From the NCBI GenBank assembly GCA_963837395.1, contig CAWINI010000002.1, positions 496,001-560,000 on the forward strand: a stretch of DNA of 64,000 nt, written 5' to 3'. The notes under the pieces were generated by a model, which made no database searches, had not been told where the DNA came from, and saw only the letters and a list, made by a program, of their open reading frames with translations. The translations under genes were made by a program, and so were the position numbers. The number at the start of each line of letters is the position of its first letter. The stretch's first letter is position 1. This DNA is from CAVZQN01 sp963837395 (GTDB lineage: Bacteria > Acidobacteriota > HRBIN11 > JAKEFK01). This document shows, one piece after another, positions 8,834-18,084 of the stretch.

Positions 8834-10195
8834 ATGTTTGGACGAATTTACTTAAAACTATATTTATCGTTCCTGCTGATCTTCCTGGTCACAATGATTA
8901 TTGTTGTGATGCTGGCGGCGCATCACTATTCAAGAAATGTCAGGAATGAATTGGAAGATATCTTTTTGTCTCATGCCCAGTTTTTAGCCGAACAATATCG
9001 AACCGATTGTGGAAATCTTAATTCTATTTCCACAGATTCTTGCCGAAATTTTTTCAGGAATTTCGAAAAGTTGGAAGGCTTGAGATTATGGGTTGTCGAT
9101 CCTCAAGGGAAAATTATCATGACACAGGAAGATCGAGACTTAAGAATTGATGCTGATGACATCAAAGATGCAGAAGAGAACGAAGGAATTATCATGCCCC
9201 GTTTTAGAAGGCCGGCTAGAGTTATCGTTGATGTTCCGGATCTTCCTGAAAAGCGTTATCTGGTGATCGAACCTTCATTCAGAGGACACCGTCATTTTCC
9301 AAGATTTCCACTGATTTATTCGCTGATCATTGTTGGTATTGTTGCCGCGTTGCTTGTGCTGCCGTTATCACATCGAATTACTCGCCGCATTACCGAACTT
9401 CATCAACTTGCTCAGGATTGGGCAGAAGGTCGTTTAGATCGAAGAGCGCAAGTTCATGGCAAAGATGAAATTGCTCAGCTTGCAACGGTGTTCAACAGCA
9501 TGGCTGAAAATTTACAAAAATCACTTCAGCAACGAAAAGAATATTTAGCGTTGATTTCTCATGAATTGAAAAGCCCACTTGCACGAATTAGAATTGCACT
9601 GGAACTTCTGGCTGATAAAAATGAAAACAAACCTGATGTATTGGAAATCATTCAAGGAATAAAATCGGAAATCTCAGAGAGCGAGCAGCTGATTGAACAA
9701 TTGCTGGTTTTATCGCGAATTGAAATGGCGCTGCCTTCTGCAATTCGTGAAGCATTTGATCTGAACGCAGTAATTAAGCTCGCCATTGATCATGTGATGC
9801 CGATGGCTCAGGTAGTTCATGTCGGCATAGTTTCTGAATTGAGTTCCGTGCCGCAAGTGCATGGTGATGCATCACAAATTCAAAGGTCAATTGCAAACGT
9901 TCTTGAAAACGCCGTTAAATATTCGCCACCGGAGAGCGCAATTTTGGTAAAAACGAAATCCGATCAGAAGACGGTAGAAATTTCCATCGCAGATTCTGGA
10001 TCTGGAATCCCGGAACAAGAACGTGAAAAGATTTTTGAGCCGTTTTATCGCGGCACTCAACCGGAACAGAAAGAAGGAGCGGGTTTAGGTTTGTTTATTG
10101 CCCGCAGAATTATTGAATTGCATAACGGAAAAATCCGCGCACTTCCAAATGACCCCAATGGAACAATTTTGCAAATTACTCTAAATCTTGAATAG
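8834..10195 (+). CDS. CpxA/RstB-like sensor histidine kinase
   Basis: A 453-residue inner-membrane kinase: TM1 about residues 10-32, periplasmic sensor about 33-160, TM2 about 162-182, HAMP about 183-237, then HisKA with the phospho-accepting His in LALISHELKSPLARIRI. The ATPase domain shows the N box (NVLENAVKYSPP), G1 (ADSGSGIPEQE), F box (IFEPFYRG) and G2 (GAGLGLFIARR). It is expected to phosphorylate the regulator encoded just upstream, with the CpxP-like protein as a possible periplasmic partner. Its 3' end overlaps the convergent membrane-protein gene by 15 bases. Confidence 0.92.
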   Translation: MFGRIYLKLYLSFLLIFLVTMIIVVMLAAHHYSRNVRNELEDIFLSHAQFLAEQYRTDCGNLNSISTDSCRNFFRNFEKLEGLRLWVVDPQGKIIMTQEDRDLRIDADDIKDAEENEGIIMPRFRRPARVIVDVPDLPEKRYLVIEPSFRGHRHFPRFPLIYSLIIVGIVAALLVLPLSHRITRRITELHQLAQDWAEGRLDRRAQVHGKDEIAQLATVFNSMAENLQKSLQQRKEYLALISHELKSPLARIRIALELLADKNENKPDVLEIIQGIKSEISESEQLIEQLLVLSRIEMALPSAIREAFDLNAVIKLAIDHVMPMAQVVHVGIVSELSSVPQVHGDASQIQRSIANVLENAVKYSPPESAILVKTKSDQKTVEISIADSGSGIPEQEREKIFEPFYRGTQPEQKEGAGLGLFIARRIIELHNGKIRALPNDPNGTILQITLNLE

Positions 10196-12142
10196 CCAGG
10201 TTAACCCTGCGTAAAACATGGTTGTTCGGATCATAAAAAACAGATCGTAAATCAAAAGCACCGCCAGGCCAGCGTAAATTGCAATTCTTCCTTTGTTATC
10301 TTGCGGCCTGCTTGCAAATAAAAGCATCAGACACAAAAACGACTCATAACTCTGCCGCTCAACATTGGATACATCCTTCCAAACCTTATCGAATGACAAA
10401 CTCAGCGCTAGAAATGTATAGATCGCGCCGATGATAGCAATCGGATGTTTCGTATTGCGGTAAACAAAAACAAAAACTACCATCAAGCAAACCAAAACGA
10501 TCGACAATGCGATTGCGGGGACAGTAACAGGTTGAATGTAATTACCATTCATTATCTGCTGGTAAGCCTGAATCACACCGGCAAACGGAATACCAAGATT
10601 ACCTGGTTCAAAGAAAAACCCTTTCCATCCACGCATTGCAGATAATGTGATCGCCACGTACAGCCGCCAAACAAAATAAGGAACAATTGATGCAATCAGA
10701 ATCAACGATGCACGAAGCTTCCGTTCTTTGAAGAATTCAAAAATTGCGATTACAACAATAAATAAGACCGTACTTTCGCGGGTTAATGCGGCCAGTGAGA
10801 AAAATATTGCAGCGGGTATGTAGCGATGTTTAAGCGTCAGATAAAATCCTGCAGCTAGAAATGCGGCAGCCAGCGGTTCTGGTGTAGCAACATAAAGCGA
10901 AAACCATATTCCTGGAATTAAGATTGCTAATAATCCAGACCAGGCTCTTCCGTCCTGAACACTGGCGGGCACGGAGGCCCACACTCCGGGGTAATTCATG
11001 GCGATTTTCGCAATGAAAAAGCTCAAGATTGTTCCGCCAGCAATTAACAGGATCATCATCACTGCTGGAAACAGGTAAGGCTGGTTTAGTGAAAGTATTT
11101 TTGTAAGTGCTGGAAATGCAATTCGCCGATATCGGAATACCGGATCATCCACAATTTTGTCTTCGCCTGGCGCAAAGTGATACTGCTTCATCAGTGGGTC
11201 CCAGGCAATGAAATAGAAGAATTGTCCATCGTAACCAGTTCCATCTACTTTGATCAGATCTCTTCGAATACCGGGATGCTCGCCCAAAATGTAATTTCTA
11301 CCCAGGAATTTTTTGGAAATGTGCAGAAACCCGCTGAAGTTGCCATCGTATTCAGAAAGCTGACGAAGCATCCCGCCGGTGAGAATGATTGCAACGATTG
11401 CTGCTGCCAGCATCGGTTTGAAATAAGTCCTGGAGCCAAGCGTGTGGTAGGATGCAATCCAAACAGGAACAAAACAAAGGATCCACAATTTTGGAAATGT
11501 AGTGGGTGACAAAAAGACTTCATAGTCGCTTAAAAAAGGCAACACTGCGATCACTGAAAATCCTACGGCAATGATGATTGCAGGCACGAGCCAGAGTTTC
11601 GATCCAACTGCGGTGTTCATTCTAAAGGCAGCTAAAAATGTGAGAAGAAAGATCAGAAGAAGTTCCAGCGATTGAAATTTGGTGTAACTTCTAAAATCTT
11701 TGTGCACTACAACTGCTTTTATCCAGTCAGATGAAAATCCGAACATATTTCGCACTTCAACAGTTTGTAATTCCCATTGACTGTGATCGGAAGAAACAAA
11801 TAGTTTGCATCTCGTGCAAGCTGCCGCCTGGGGGATATAAACAAGTTGAGTTTCAGTTGAAGCTGGCTTGATTGTCAGTGATGAAAGTACGGTGTCGTTC
11901 AGTTGAATCGTAAATTTTTTGAATTGATTCGAATTGTTGTTGATGCGAGCCGCAATAATGCGCGCCTCATATGGCCTTGGATTCACAAAACGAAAAAAGA
12001 CAGCACCATTAGGTGCAGGCACCATCGGAGTGTCCAGGAGTTTGAAACGAAGTTTATCGATCTCACGATACACAGAGTGATAGGCAAATAATGTGATAAG
12101 CAGTCCTGCAATCACACTAAGAAGGAGAGGTTTGAGTTTCAT
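10181..12142 (-). CDS. Polytopic membrane protein, GT-C glycosyltransferase-like
   Basis: A 653-residue protein with an N-terminal membrane anchor, a soluble beta-rich segment (about 45-160, containing ACTRCK) and about ten further membrane helices. The loop GTGYDGQFFYFIAWDP followed by DDPVFRYRRIAFP is a recurrent signature of integral membrane proteins annotated near cell-surface glycopolymer genes. LAALTRESTVLF resembles GT-C family helices. A role in polyprenyl-linked sugar transfer is inferred from this pattern only. No glycan genes lie next to it. Confidence 0.6.
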   Translation of the reverse strand: MKLKPLLLSVIAGLLITLFAYHSVYREIDKLRFKLLDTPMVPAPNGAVFFRFVNPRPYEARIIAARINNNSNQFKKFTIQLNDTVLSSLTIKPASTETQLVYIPQAAACTRCKLFVSSDHSQWELQTVEVRNMFGFSSDWIKAVVVHKDFRSYTKFQSLELLLIFLLTFLAAFRMNTAVGSKLWLVPAIIIAVGFSVIAVLPFLSDYEVFLSPTTFPKLWILCFVPVWIASYHTLGSRTYFKPMLAAAIVAIILTGGMLRQLSEYDGNFSGFLHISKKFLGRNYILGEHPGIRRDLIKVDGTGYDGQFFYFIAWDPLMKQYHFAPGEDKIVDDPVFRYRRIAFPALTKILSLNQPYLFPAVMMILLIAGGTILSFFIAKIAMNYPGVWASVPASVQDGRAWSGLLAILIPGIWFSLYVATPEPLAAAFLAAGFYLTLKHRYIPAAIFFSLAALTRESTVLFIVVIAIFEFFKERKLRASLILIASIVPYFVWRLYVAITLSAMRGWKGFFFEPGNLGIPFAGVIQAYQQIMNGNYIQPVTVPAIALSIVLVCLMVVFVFVYRNTKHPIAIIGAIYTFLALSLSFDKVWKDVSNVERQSYESFLCLMLLFASRPQDNKGRIAIYAGLAVLLIYDLFFMIRTTMFYAGLTWLFKI

Positions 12143-12152
12143 CGGTACTGAA

Positions 12153-12212
12153 TGGTGAGTATCGAGTGCCGAGTTCCGAGTAGCTCAGTACTCGATACTC
12201 AGTACTCAGTAG
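12153..12212. repeat. Word-built inverted repeat (GAGTA/TACTC family)
   Basis: Left arm words GAGTATCGAGT, CCGAGT, CCGAGTA are mirrored by ACTCGATACTC and GTACTCAGTA. The stop codon and last two codons of the next minus-strand gene lie inside the repeat, so insertion or expansion has probably redefined that gene's C-terminus. Confidence 0.65.
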
Positions 12213-12567
12213 GGCTAGATTCCAATTCCTTAACTGACTTCTGATAGGCTTTGTAGCTACAGATCAGCGCAAAAATCGACAGCGCTGCAATAATAGCCTG
12301 ATAAAGCCAGAGCGGCCTGCCGAAATAAAACAAAATATCGAGATACATTTGAACATTGAAATAGGCCAGCAATGGAACACTCAACAAAAAAGATTTATGC
12401 GGCGCACGAAAATGTAAAAGTGCAATGATCATCAACAGGAACCCGATCCCTGCCGTCGAACGCGCTGCGGTTGTAGTCAGCAGGTTAGGATGCAGAATTT
12501 CGGACAATCCCAGCCCGAAAGATGCTCCACCGAGTAAGACAATAATCGTTGATGCTACCATTAACAT
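12199..12567 (-). CDS. Small four-helix membrane protein of unknown function
   Basis: A 122-residue hydrophobic protein with about four membrane segments (residues about 3-22, 35-52, 60-78, 84-104) and a short charged tail. No family is recognised. It lies 57 bases upstream of the larger membrane-protein gene on the same strand, so the two may be cotranscribed, and is divergent from hemE. Confidence 0.6.
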   Translation of the reverse strand: MLMVASTIIVLLGGASFGLGLSEILHPNLLTTTAARSTAGIGFLLMIIALLHFRAPHKSFLLSVPLLAYFNVQMYLDILFYFGRPLWLYQAIIAALSIFALICSYKAYQKSVKELESSPTEY

Positions 12568-12615
12568 GCCGCAATTCTATTACAACTCTGCGTTTTTGTG
12601 GTTAAGTATTTCACT

Positions 12616-12621
12616 TATAAT
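12616..12621 (+). promoter_or_regulatory. Possible -10 element for the hem cluster
   Basis: A perfect TATAAT lies nine bases before the hemE ATG in the 62-base divergent gap. No good -35 is seen (TTTTTG at a 17-base spacing, TTGTGG at 14). Transcription would start very near the ATG, giving an almost leaderless mRNA. Confidence 0.3.
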
Positions 12622-12629
12622 TACGCCTT

Positions 12630-13656
12630 ATGACTTCTGATCTGCACAACAGCCGTTTCTTAAAGGCTTGCCGCAAGGAGCCCGTAGATTGCACACCAGT
12701 TTGGCTGATGCGCCAGGCCGGTAGATATATGGCCGAGTATCGCAGTCTGCGCGAAAAACATGACTTACTTACGTTATGCAAAACACCGGAGCTTGCCACA
12801 GAAGTAACACTGCAGCCGATTCAACGATTTCATTTTGATGCAGCAATCATTTTTGCTGACATCCTTCTGCCCCTTCAACCGATGGGATTGGACTTTGAAT
12901 TTGCGAAAGGCGATGCCGGTTATTCATAATCCGATTTCAACTGATGCCGATGTGGAAGCAATTCGCGTATTTTCGCCTCAAGAAGATTTGCAGTTTGTTT
13001 CCAAAGCAATTCAGCTTGTGGTGAAAGAATTAAATGGAAAGACCCCGTTGATCGGTTTTGCTGGAGCTCCATTTACGCTGGCGAGTTACATCATTGAAGG
13101 TGGTTATTCGCGCCATTTTTTGAAAACAAGAAAGTTTATGATGCTGAATACGAAAGCATGGCAGAGCTTAATGCAAAAAATTTCGCGGATTACCACAAGC
13201 TACCTTCAAATGCAGATTGAGGCCGGGGCATCCGCGGTTCAATTGTTTGATAGCTGGGTCGGAGTTTTGAGTCCGGAAGATTATCGCAAGTTTGTGCTTC
13301 CTTACTCGCGCGAAATTTTACAAAACCTTGCTGCACCAACAATCCATTTTTCAACCGGCACATCCGGATACCTGGATTTGATTGCTGAAGCAGGTGGGGA
13401 TGTCATCAGTGTTGATTGGCGAACTCCGCTGGATCACGCCTGGTCGTTTTTTCCGGAACGTGGAATTCAAGGGAATCTTGATCCTGCTTCACTTTTTTCA
13501 CCATGGCCGATGCTGAGTGAAGATATTACAAAAATTTTGCATTTGGCACGCGGGAAGCCCGGTCATATTTTTAATCTCGGTCATGGTGTTCTGCCTGAAA
13601 CACCGATCGAAAATGTTGAGAAGTTAGTAAATGAAATCCATAATTTCACATTGTGA
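12630..13656 (+). CDS. hemE: Uroporphyrinogen decarboxylase HemE, frameshifted
   Basis: Catalyses four decarboxylations of uroporphyrinogen III to coproporphyrinogen III. The N-terminal frame carries the substrate-binding motif TPVWLMRQAGRYMAEYR; the second frame carries FAGAPFTLASY, GASAVQLFDSW, HFSTG and IQGNLDP. Frame 3 (to 12929) reads MGLDFEFAKGDAG and the next frame resumes with PVIHNPISTDADV; the family norm is F..G-E/D-G-P-V. A parent GATGGCCCGG reading GDGP would need one G and one C lost from short homopolymers near 12913-12917, so sequencing error is plausible. First gene of a hemE-hemH-hemG run. Length about 342 residues is normal for the family once repaired. Confidence 0.85.
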
Positions 13657-13679
13657 AACAAGATTTCATAACATGAAAT
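13644..13679. repeat. TTTCAC/GTGAAA double palindrome, family D, copy 1
   Basis: Two adjacent palindromes, TTTCACATTGTGAAA (13644-13658) and ATTTCAT-AAC-ATGAAAT (13663-13679), straddle the hemE stop and the hemH start. An almost identical pair lies at 57890-57925 after the ankyrin gene. Size and symmetry would suit an operator, but two copies in unrelated places right at stop codons suggest a dispersed repeat. Confidence 0.65.
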
Positions 13680-14559
13680 GAGCATAACAATCTTATTAAT
13701 GGCGCACGGTGCGCCGCGAAATTTAGACGAAGTGGAAGAATATGTTTTGCATATACGTCATGGGCGTCCATTGCCTGATGATCAGATGAATGCAATCAAA
13801 GAGCGATACAAACTTGTTGGCGGCTCTCCACTTCTTGATCGGACATTCAAGCAAGCGGCGGCGCTGGAACAAAAATTTCCAAACGCAAAAGTATACTTAG
13901 GCATGCGTCATTCCTCGCCATTCATAAAGGACACAATCGCACAAATGAATGCAGATGGCGTCAATTCGTTCATTGCAATTTGCATGGCACCACAATTTTC
14001 GAAGATGTCGATCGGAGCATATGAAGAGGCTCTAAAGCAAGGAATCTCCGAAACGCAATCTTCAATGAATTACAATCTGGTTCGATCATTTGCGCGTCAT
14101 CCGAAGTTGATTAAAGCGTTTGCTGCAAAAATCAGTGATGTGCTTACAAAAAATCCATCGGCATTTGTAATATTTACAGCGCACAGTCTACCTGAAAGGA
14201 TTTTGCAAGAAGGTGATTCTTACGATTACGAAGTAAAAGAAACGGCATGTCTTGTTGCAAAAGAGCTGGCACTTCCTGACTGGCGGTTTGCATATCAAAG
14301 CCAGGGTATGACTTCCGACAAATGGCTGGGGCCGACTGTTGAATCAAGAATAGATGAACTTCAACAAAAAGGGATTCGCGAAATTGTGATCGCACCAATT
14401 GGATTCGTTTGTGATCATGTCGAAATTCTTTATGACATCGATGTTATGTTTCGTAACTACGCGCGCGACAAAGGAATAACTTTGCATCGATCCGAATCGT
14501 TGAATGATTCACCGGAGTTTATCGATTTGCTTCAAGAACTTGTTCGTGAGCGCCTGTGA
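13678..14559 (+). CDS. hemH: Ferrochelatase HemH
   Basis: A 293-residue protein inserting ferrous iron into protoporphyrin (or coproporphyrin) to make haem. The start LLMAHGAPRNLDEVEEYVLHIRHGR, GGSPLL, VYLGMRHSSPFIKDTI, FTAHSLPERI (catalytic His region) and the C-terminal IAPIGFVCDHVEILYDID (catalytic Glu) match the family. It starts 21 bases after hemE and overlaps hemG by four bases. MRHSSPF next to a HemG/HemY oxidase leaves open whether the route is protoporphyrin- or coproporphyrin-dependent. Confidence 0.93.
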   Translation: MSITILLMAHGAPRNLDEVEEYVLHIRHGRPLPDDQMNAIKERYKLVGGSPLLDRTFKQAAALEQKFPNAKVYLGMRHSSPFIKDTIAQMNADGVNSFIAICMAPQFSKMSIGAYEEALKQGISETQSSMNYNLVRSFARHPKLIKAFAAKISDVLTKNPSAFVIFTAHSLPERILQEGDSYDYEVKETACLVAKELALPDWRFAYQSQGMTSDKWLGPTVESRIDELQQKGIREIVIAPIGFVCDHVEILYDIDVMFRNYARDKGITLHRSESLNDSPEFIDLLQELVRERL

Positions 14560-15887
14560 AATCGATCGCGATTTTAGGCGCTGGAATTTCAGGACTCTGC
14601 ACCGCTTACTACCTCATTAAACAAAAGCCTGGATTGCAGCTCACAATTTTCGATCGAAGTGAGCGCCCCGGCGGAGTCATTAAGTCTGAAAAAGTCGATG
14701 GCTTCATCATTGAAGGCGGTCCTGATTCATTTCTTACTCACAAAAAAGCAGCAACCGAACTTTGCATTGAGCTCGGCCTGCAAGACCAACTTGAAGGCTC
14801 GCTCGATGCTCAACGTAAGACATTTATCTTCCAGGAAGGACGTTTGAAGACATTTCCTGAAGGGATGTTTTTGATGGTGCCATCATCTCCGATTGATTTC
14901 ATGAAATCTGATTTAATTTCATGGCCCGGCAAATTTTCAGCGATGAAAGATTTGTTTTCAGTTCCTGAGCGGAACGATATCAGTGTTGCTGATTGGGTAG
15001 AAAAACGATTTGGAATCGAAGTCTTGCAACTCATTGCTGAACCGCTAATGGCCGGCGTTTATGGCGCTGATCCCAGAAATTTGAGTTTGCAAAGTGCGCT
15101 TCCACAAATTTGGGAGCTTCAACAAAAAGGCAGCTTGATCGCTAAAGGTGTACCGCAGACACGCTCACCTCAGGAGAGTTTGTTTACAACTTTGGCTTAC
15201 GGAATGCAAAGTTTGACCGATTCGCTGTACGTGCTATTCGGTCATGAGTTTGTTCCTGCTTGCCAAATAGATCATGTAGAAAAACGCGATGGTAAATGGT
15301 GGATCCGCGATCGAGCGTATGATGCGGTTGTTCTTGCGTCTTCAACACCCCCGGAGATTCTTTCGCCAGCCGGAGCAGAAATCAAAAGTGGATTGCAATC
15401 AATCAAAAGAAATTCGGCGATCGTGATCGTTCTAGCTTTCAAAAATGTGCGAAGGGAAGGATTTGGCTGGCTGGTGCCAGCATCAGACAGGAAATTCGCG
15501 CTTGCCTGTACTTACATCAACAATAAATTTGAAAATAGATCTCCCTCGGATCATTTATTGTTGCGGCTTTTTGTTGGTGGAGATCACGCCATCAAGTGGA
15601 TGAATAAATCGGACGAAGAGATTGTTGAAATGGCGTTGATGGACTTGAAGCGGATCGCAGATATTTCGGATGCGCCGGTGTTGAATCGTGTATTTCGGTG
15701 GCCGAATTCAATGCCTGAATACGCTGTAGGTCATCAAAACAAAATCGAGAAGTTGAAGAATCTGGCTCGCTCCGAAGGAGCATTGTTTTTATCCGGAAAC
15801 ATCATGCGTGGAGTCGGCATTCCGGATTGCATTGTTCAAGCAAAAGAAACCGCATCGTTGTGTCTCGGTGGTAAAAAGAATGTATGA
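14556..15887 (+). CDS. hemG: Protoporphyrinogen/coproporphyrinogen oxidase, HemY type
   Basis: A 443-residue FAD enzyme oxidising the porphyrinogen ring by six electrons. The dinucleotide-binding motif AILGAGISGLCTAYYL, IFDRSERPGGVIKS and IIEGGPDSFL open the protein; the C-terminus has the second FAD motif LFLSGNIMRGVGIPDCI. ATG/TGA-type overlaps with hemH (4 bases) and with the next gene (8 bases) indicate one transcript and translational coupling. In bacteria the oxygen-dependent form is named hemY or hemG; the symbol is a family assignment. Confidence 0.92.
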   Translation: MKSIAILGAGISGLCTAYYLIKQKPGLQLTIFDRSERPGGVIKSEKVDGFIIEGGPDSFLTHKKAATELCIELGLQDQLEGSLDAQRKTFIFQEGRLKTFPEGMFLMVPSSPIDFMKSDLISWPGKFSAMKDLFSVPERNDISVADWVEKRFGIEVLQLIAEPLMAGVYGADPRNLSLQSALPQIWELQQKGSLIAKGVPQTRSPQESLFTTLAYGMQSLTDSLYVLFGHEFVPACQIDHVEKRDGKWWIRDRAYDAVVLASSTPPEILSPAGAEIKSGLQSIKRNSAIVIVLAFKNVRREGFGWLVPASDRKFALACTYINNKFENRSPSDHLLLRLFVGGDHAIKWMNKSDEEIVEMALMDLKRIADISDAPVLNRVFRWPNSMPEYAVGHQNKIEKLKNLARSEGALFLSGNIMRGVGIPDCIVQAKETASLCLGGKKNV

Positions 15888-17715
15888 AAAGGAATTGAAG
15901 GTTGTTATTGAAGCAGTTCAAGAAGCTGGTGAACTGCTACGTACCGAGTTTCACAGGCCTGGTGGTGCACGTGGGCATTCCAGTCATGCTGAGGCAGATG
16001 AAGAAGCAGAATGGCAAATCCGAAAACGATTGCTGACCGCATTTCCTGATTACCGATATCGCGGCGAAGAGACTGGCTCATTCACTACAGAAAATCCACA
16101 CGTATGGTTAGTCGATCCCAATGATGGAACTTCAGCCTATCTGCGCGGCGGCCGCGGCAGCGCAGTTTCAGTTGCATTAATTCGAAGTGGTGTTCCGGTG
16201 CTTGGAGCCGTTTATGCTTTCGCAGCTCCTGATGATCGCGGCGATTTTATTTACTGGGCAGAAGGCTCTGAGTTAATTCGCAACGGCCAATCAGTTCAAC
16301 CGAATTGGAATGTTTCCGAAAAAAATTATGCAGTGCTTTTAGTTTCACTGCATCGCGAAAATATGATTGCGGAAGTTCTGGAATGCATCCGCCCATATCG
16401 CTATATTGCATATCCAAGTATTGCTTACCGGTTGGCTCTTGCTGCTGTTGGTGATGGACACGTTGCAGTGTCATGGCACAATCCTGGCGATTGGGATTAC
16501 GCCGGGGGACATGCTTTGATCAAAGGTGCCGGCGGAATTTTTGTAGATCAAGCCGGTGATGAAATCACTTACAGCGCTAATGGGGAAAGTAGAGCGCGCA
16601 GATGTTTTGGCGGTGATCCGCAAATTGTGCGGGATTTATTGGGACGCGATTGGGAAGGTGTTCAAACGGCACATACAAAAACTACTGCGATCGTTCCGCA
16701 TTCGTTGTATACGTTCAGCCGTCCAAAGCCTGGCAAATCTATAACTAACCCCGAAATATTATCGCGCGCGAAAGGTTGTTTTCTTGGTCAATGTGCAGGT
16801 GATGCATTAGGACAACAGGTCGAATTTGAAGCTGCGGCAACGATCAGGAAGAAGTACCCGGAAGGAATTCGCACCATGAAAGACGGCGGAACATGGAATG
16901 CAATGGCCGGCCAAATTACCGATGACACTGAATTAGCTTTGCTGCTCGCGCGCTCAATTGTTGCTGCAGGTGGGTATGACATCGAAAAAGTAGCGCAAGC
17001 TTATCACTACTGGCTTCATGAAACTGAACCGTATGATGTTGGAAATACAATCCGCAAAGCTTTGAGTGCGCCGAATTCCTCTGCTTCAGCGATGGTTGCT
17101 TCTGCAAATCAAGAAAGCCAGGCGAACGGCTCTTTGATGCGGATCAGTCCGCTCGGAATTTATGGCTATAGTATGAAGCCAGAAGAATTATGGGTGTTAG
17201 CTTGCAAGGAAAGTGAATTAACGCATCCAAATCCGATTTGCCAGCAAGCATGTGCATTGTATGTATGCGCAATTTCAGATGCGATTCATTCAGGAAAATC
17301 ATCGCGAGATTTATATGAAGCGATCATTAAGCTTGCTCAACAACAGCAAATCGATCCAATTCTGATGGATGCTTTGAAGGATGCTGAAATATCGTTACCC
17401 GATATGACCACGAATGCGGGCTGGGTAGTGTCCGCATTTCAAAATGCGTTGTATCAACTGTTGCATGCATCGTCTGCGGAAGAGGCTATCGTAAATTCAG
17501 TGATGCAAGGCGGCGATACCGATACCACTGCAGCAATTGCCGGAGCATTGCTGGGCGCTGTATACGGACACGATTCAATTCCTTTTTCATGGAGGCAGTT
17601 AGTTTTGAGCTGCAAACCTCATTCGGTGATTGGTGCCGCGCACGCCCGGCCACTTTGTTTGTGGCCAAGCGATCTGGGGATACTCACTGAGCAATTGATG
17701 TTATCTGGTGGTTAG
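15880..17715 (+). CDS. Fusion of inositol-monophosphatase-like and ADP-ribosylglycohydrolase domains
   Basis: About 611 residues with two enzymes in one chain. The N-terminal half (about 5-270) has IMPase/CysQ-superfamily metal motifs: GEETG, VDPNDGTSAY and GDWDYAGGHALIKGAGG. The C-terminal half (about 300-610) is an ADP-ribosylglycohydrolase: KGCFLGQCAGDALGQ, ITDDTELALLLA, SLMRISPLG and GGDTDTTAAIAGALLGA, the paired Asp-rich Mg sites. The start at 15880 (MYEKEL) overlaps hemG by eight bases; the longer frame has no better start signal. The combination suggests removal of ADP-ribose and of a phosphate from related metabolites, e.g. ADP-ribose phosphates or PAP-like nucleotides. That is inference. 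Nudix and nicotinamidase-like genes lie 2.5 kb downstream. Confidence 0.87.
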   Translation: MYEKELKVVIEAVQEAGELLRTEFHRPGGARGHSSHAEADEEAEWQIRKRLLTAFPDYRYRGEETGSFTTENPHVWLVDPNDGTSAYLRGGRGSAVSVALIRSGVPVLGAVYAFAAPDDRGDFIYWAEGSELIRNGQSVQPNWNVSEKNYAVLLVSLHRENMIAEVLECIRPYRYIAYPSIAYRLALAAVGDGHVAVSWHNPGDWDYAGGHALIKGAGGIFVDQAGDEITYSANGESRARRCFGGDPQIVRDLLGRDWEGVQTAHTKTTAIVPHSLYTFSRPKPGKSITNPEILSRAKGCFLGQCAGDALGQQVEFEAAATIRKKYPEGIRTMKDGGTWNAMAGQITDDTELALLLARSIVAAGGYDIEKVAQAYHYWLHETEPYDVGNTIRKALSAPNSSASAMVASANQESQANGSLMRISPLGIYGYSMKPEELWVLACKESELTHPNPICQQACALYVCAISDAIHSGKSSRDLYEAIIKLAQQQQIDPILMDALKDAEISLPDMTTNAGWVVSAFQNALYQLLHASSAEEAIVNSVMQGGDTDTTAAIAGALLGAVYGHDSIPFSWRQLVLSCKPHSVIGAAHARPLCLWPSDLGILTEQLMLSGG

Positions 17716-17794
17716 ACATCTTCAACTATTGATATTTCTCGTTAGCCGGTAGAACTTGAATTGACATCCGTCACGTGACACATTACACTCAGGT

Positions 17795-18076
17795 GTGATC
17801 AGAACTGTTGCGGACAAACGTACACAGCAGTTATACATGACAGGAAGGTCGAAACGGGTTCCTTCCGAAATACGAAAGAGAACGGTGCGAAAGCTCCAGT
17901 ATATCAACCTGGCGGTCCGTCAGGATGATTTGGCAGTTCCGCCGAGCAACCGGCTTCACAAATTGAAAGAAGATCGCGAGGGACAGTATTCAATTTCCGT
18001 AAATGATCAATGGCGAATTTGTTTTCGGTTTGTGGACGGCGACGCTTTTGATGTTGAGCTAACGGATTATCATTGA
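17795..18076 (+). CDS. higB: HigB-type toxin (RelE superfamily)
   Basis: A 93-residue protein, GTG start. Family landmarks are the N-terminal V-I-R-T..DKRTQ, PPSNRLHKLKEDREGQYSISVNDQWRICFRFVDGDAFDVELTDYH. HigB toxins are ribosome-dependent mRNA interferases. The antitoxin gene follows with the usual toxin-first order, nine bases downstream. The 79-base gap before the start probably holds the promoter; no clear -35/-10 pair is visible. Confidence 0.9.
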   Translation: MIRTVADKRTQQLYMTGRSKRVPSEIRKRTVRKLQYINLAVRQDDLAVPPSNRLHKLKEDREGQYSISVNDQWRICFRFVDGDAFDVELTDYH

Positions 18077-18084
18077 GGTGTGAA

